Below are positions 58,653-64,000 of a stretch of DNA of 64,000 nt, one piece after another. The position numbers were made by a program, and so were the translations under genes. The notes under the pieces were generated by a model that was given only the letters and a program-made list of their open reading frames with translations, did not search any database and was not told the origin of the DNA. The DNA comes from Rhizobium gallicum bv. gallicum R602sp. Lineage in GTDB: Bacteria; Pseudomonadota; Alphaproteobacteria; Rhizobiales; Rhizobiaceae. Each line of letters opens with the position of its first letter. The stretch's first letter is position 1. Location: positions 3,481,001 to 3,545,000 of the forward strand of contig NZ_CP006877.1 in the NCBI RefSeq assembly GCF_000816845.1. Direction: 5' to 3'.

Positions 58653-59915
58653 ATGGTAGAAAAGCGCATTCAGCCACTTGCCCGCGACGCAATGGCCTAT
58701 GTTCTGGCCGGCGGCAGGGGAAGCCGCCTCAAGGAACTCACCGACCGGCGCGCCAAGCCGGCGGTCTATTTCGGCGGCAAATCACGTATCATCGACTTTG
58801 CACTTTCGAACGCGCTGAATTCCGGCATCCGCCGCATCGGCGTCGCGACGCAGTATAAGGCTCACTCTCTGATCCGCCATATGCAGCGCGGCTGGAACTT
58901 TTTCCGGCCCGAGCGAAACGAGAGCTTCGACATCCTGCCGGCCAGCCAGCGCGTCTCGGAAACGCAATGGTACGAAGGCACTGCCGACGCCGTCTATCAG
59001 AACATCGACATCATCGAGGATTACGGCGTCGAGTACATGGTTATCCTTGCAGGCGATCACGTCTACAAGATGGATTACGAGTGGATGCTGCAGCAGCACG
59101 TCGATTCGGGCGCGGATGTCACCATCGGCTGCCTGGAAGTGCCGCGCATGGAAGCCGTCGGCTTCGGCGTTATGCATGTGGACAAGGCCGACCGGATCAT
59201 CGATTTCGTCGAAAAGCCCGCCAATCCACCAGGCATTCCGGACAAACCTGATTTTGCGCTGGCGTCCATGGGGATCTATGTCTTCCACACCAAGTTCCTG
59301 ATCGACGCATTGCGCCGCGACGCAGCCGATCCGAATTCCAGCAAGGATTTCGGCAAGGATATCATCCCCTATATCGTGAAGAACGGTAAGGCGGTCGCCC
59401 ACCGCTTCGGCCAGTCCTGCGTCCGCTCGGATTTCGAACACGAACCCTATTGGCGCGACGTCGGAACGATCGAAGCATACTGGCAGGCGAATATCGATCT
59501 GACGGCGATCGTTCCGGAACTTGATATTTATGACAAATCCTGGCCGGTCTGGACCTATGCGGAAATCTCGCCGCCGGCAAAATTCGTCCATGACGACGAA
59601 GACCGCCGTGGCTCGGCAACCTCCTCGGTCGTCGCCGGCGATTGCATCATCTCCGGCGCCACGCTTCACAAAAGCCTTCTTTTCACCGGTGTTCGCGCTA
59701 ACTCCTATTCGAAATTGGAGGGTGCCGTCGTCCTGCCGAGCGTGAAGGTCGGCCGGCGCGCGCAATTGAAAAACGTCGTGATCGATCATGGCGTCGTCAT
59801 TCCGGAGGGCCTTGTCGTCGGCGAGGATCCGGAACTCGATGCCAAGCGGTTCCGGCGGACGGAAAGCGGTATTTGCCTGATTACGCAACCGATGATTGAT
59901 AAGTTGGATCTTTAG
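58653..59915 (+). CDS. glgC: Glucose-1-phosphate adenylyltransferase
   Basis: A 420-aa enzyme making ADP-glucose, the committed and allosterically regulated step of glycogen synthesis. It has [23 protein letters not shown] at the nucleotide site, VVAT-type [29 protein letters not shown] and the left-handed beta-helix C-terminal domain ([20 protein letters not shown]). GGGAGGAGTAGACA is a strong ribosome site before the ATG. It follows glgB after 22 bases. Confidence 0.97.
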   Translation: MVEKRIQPLARDAMAYVLAGGRGSRLKELTDRRAKPAVYFGGKSRIIDFALSNALNSGIRRIGVATQYKAHSLIRHMQRGWNFFRPERNESFDILPASQRVSETQWYEGTADAVYQNIDIIEDYGVEYMVILAGDHVYKMDYEWMLQQHVDSGADVTIGCLEVPRMEAVGFGVMHVDKADRIIDFVEKPANPPGIPDKPDFALASMGIYVFHTKFLIDALRRDAADPNSSKDFGKDIIPYIVKNGKAVAHRFGQSCVRSDFEHEPYWRDVGTIEAYWQANIDLTAIVPELDIYDKSWPVWTYAEISPPAKFVHDDEDRRGSATSSVVAGDCIISGATLHKSLLFTGVRANSYSKLEGAVVLPSVKVGRRAQLKNVVIDHGVVIPEGLVVGEDPELDAKRFRRTESGICLITQPMIDKLDL

Positions 59916-59919
59916 ACAT

Positions 59920-62999
<3,080 letters not shown>

Positions 63000-63009
63000 T
63001 CGGAGGCTC

Positions 63010-64000
63010 ATGCGGGCGGACAACAGGGCTAAAGGGGGCGCGACCCTTTTCGAAACCGGCGTCGAATTCGCCGTCTGGTCGCAGCATGCCACAGAGATCC
63101 AGCTCTGCCTCTTCGATGAAACCGGCAACAAGGAACTCGCGCGCCTGCCGATGGCGCGCGAAAACGGCCATGTGCACCGCCTTTTCGTCGACGGTCTGAA
63201 GGAAGGCGCCTGTTACGGCTTTCGGGTCGACGGCATCTATGCTCCGGAAAACGGTCTCTGGTTCGATCCGTCCAAGCTTCTGGTCGACCCGTACGCCAAA
63301 CTGCTCGACCGGCCGTTCCGCCACGATCCGCGTCTTGGCATCTTCGGCGAAGACACGCAGAACCTGATGCCGAAGGCGAAGGTGACCCGCGATACGAAAG
63401 TGACGCTGGAGAAACCCCTCTTCAAGCCAGGCGGTTTTATCTATGAAGTCGCGGTCAAACCCTTCACGATCCTCCACCCGGACGTTCCCGAGACGCAGCG
63501 CGGCACCGTCGCCGCCCTTGCCCATCCCTCGGTGATCGCTCATCTCAAGCGGATCGGTGTCGATGCCGTCGAGCTGATGCCGATCATCGCTTGGATCGAC
63601 GAGCGCCATTTGCCGCCGCTCGGACTAACGAACGGGTGGGGCTACAATCCCGTTGCCTTCATGGCGCTCGATCCGCGCCTCGCGCCGGGCGGCATGGCCG
63701 AACTGCGCGACACGGTTGCGAAACTTCGGGCCGAAGGCATCGGCGTCATTCTTGACCTCGTCTTCAACCATACCGGCGAGAGCGACCGTTACGGCACGAC
63801 GCTGTCGCTGCGCGGCCTCGACAATCTCTCCTTCTACCGGCATCTGCCCGGCCGGCCCGGCGAGCTTGTCAACGACACCGGGACCGGCAATACCGTCGCC
63901 TGCGATCATCCCTATGTCCGCCAGCTCATCATCGATAGTCTGCGACATTTCGTCCTCGGCGCCGGCGTCGATGGTTTCCGCTTCGATCTGGCGCCTGTTC
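63010..64000 (+). CDS. glgX: Glycogen debranching enzyme, 5' part
   Basis: The first 330 codons of a GH13 isoamylase-type debranching enzyme, cut by the window end. Visible are an N-terminal CBM48 start (GGATLFETGVEFAVWSQHA..I.LCLFDE), GFRVDG, DPYAK, YEVAVKPFTILHPDVPE, NGWGYNPVAFMALDPRLA, LDLVFNHTGE (conserved region I) and the beginning of DGFRFDLA (region II with the nucleophile). CGGAGG precedes the ATG, 10 bases after the pgm stop. It would cleave alpha-1,6 limit-dextrin branches, completing the glycogen cycle of this operon. Confidence 0.93.
   Translation, partial: MRADNRAKGGATLFETGVEFAVWSQHATEIQLCLFDETGNKELARLPMARENGHVHRLFVDGLKEGACYGFRVDGIYAPENGLWFDPSKLLVDPYAKLLDRPFRHDPRLGIFGEDTQNLMPKAKVTRDTKVTLEKPLFKPGGFIYEVAVKPFTILHPDVPETQRGTVAALAHPSVIAHLKRIGVDAVELMPIIAWIDERHLPPLGLTNGWGYNPVAFMALDPRLAPGGMAELRDTVAKLRAEGIGVILDLVFNHTGESDRYGTTLSLRGLDNLSFYRHLPGRPGELVNDTGTGNTVACDHPYVRQLIIDSLRHFVLGAGVDGFRFDLAPV

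Overview
This is about 64 kb of gene-dense, high-GC alphaproteobacterial chromosome. The gene set points to the Rhizobiaceae, most likely Rhizobium sensu stricto. Markers are an MmgR/suhB-type small RNA beside an inositol-monophosphatase-family gene, an Omp10-like lipoprotein, a BA14K-type protein, homospermidine synthase, CpdR, a heat-shock gene with a ROSE-like leader, a RIME-like palindromic repeat, and a glgP-glgB-glgC-glgA-pgm-glgX operon. No insertion sequence, prophage, CRISPR array or rRNA operon was seen. Nearly everything reads as core chromosome.

Layout. 1-4.3 kb: the end of an M3 peptidase gene, a palindromic repeat, a translationally coupled pabB/class-IV-aminotransferase pair (folate branch), a YciI-like gene and homospermidine synthase. 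4.4-10.6 kb: Omp10-like lipoprotein, periplasmic 5'-nucleotidase with a LysM tail, ferrochelatase, an SPFH/NfeD membrane pair, and arabinose-5-phosphate isomerase for Kdo synthesis. 10.7-16 kb: cell-envelope genes (beta-barrel protein, GalU, MltB-type transglycosylase, and a DUF459 SGNH-like protein that appears to lack the catalytic Ser and His). 16-22.5 kb: glutamate synthase gltB-gltD with a 57-aa membrane-protein gene between them. 23-31.4 kb: threonine aldolase, BA14K protein, a LysR/permease divergon, a small heat-shock protein with RpoH promoter and thermometer-like leader, a hydrolase, a HisN-like phosphatase, MmgR sRNA, N-formylglutamate amidohydrolase and CpdR. 31.4-36.7 kb: tRNA-Val(GAC) and a run of small, partly unannotatable genes, with MgtC and DUF475 membrane proteins.

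36.8-45.4 kb: a tricarboxylate-type tripartite transporter operon (tctCBA) near a TctD/TctE-like two-component system and a periplasmic binding protein. A class III nucleotidyl cyclase with TPRs lies between the binding protein and the regulators. 45.5-52.1 kb: a three-gene block made of a giant transglutaminase-DUF2126 protein, a circularly permuted ATP-grasp/alpha-E protein and a second transglutaminase. It looks like an uncharacterised peptide or amide-bond-forming system and is the best candidate here for undescribed biology. 52.5-53.7 kb: a solitary TadG-like protein with a von Willebrand A domain. 54-64 kb: the glycogen operon, running off the end of the window inside glgX.

Most start codons were chosen from Shine-Dalgarno sequences and family lengths. 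Several short genes (42-78 aa) were read directly from the sequence and are weaker calls. All functional names are by recognition of motifs and overall sequence, without database searches.
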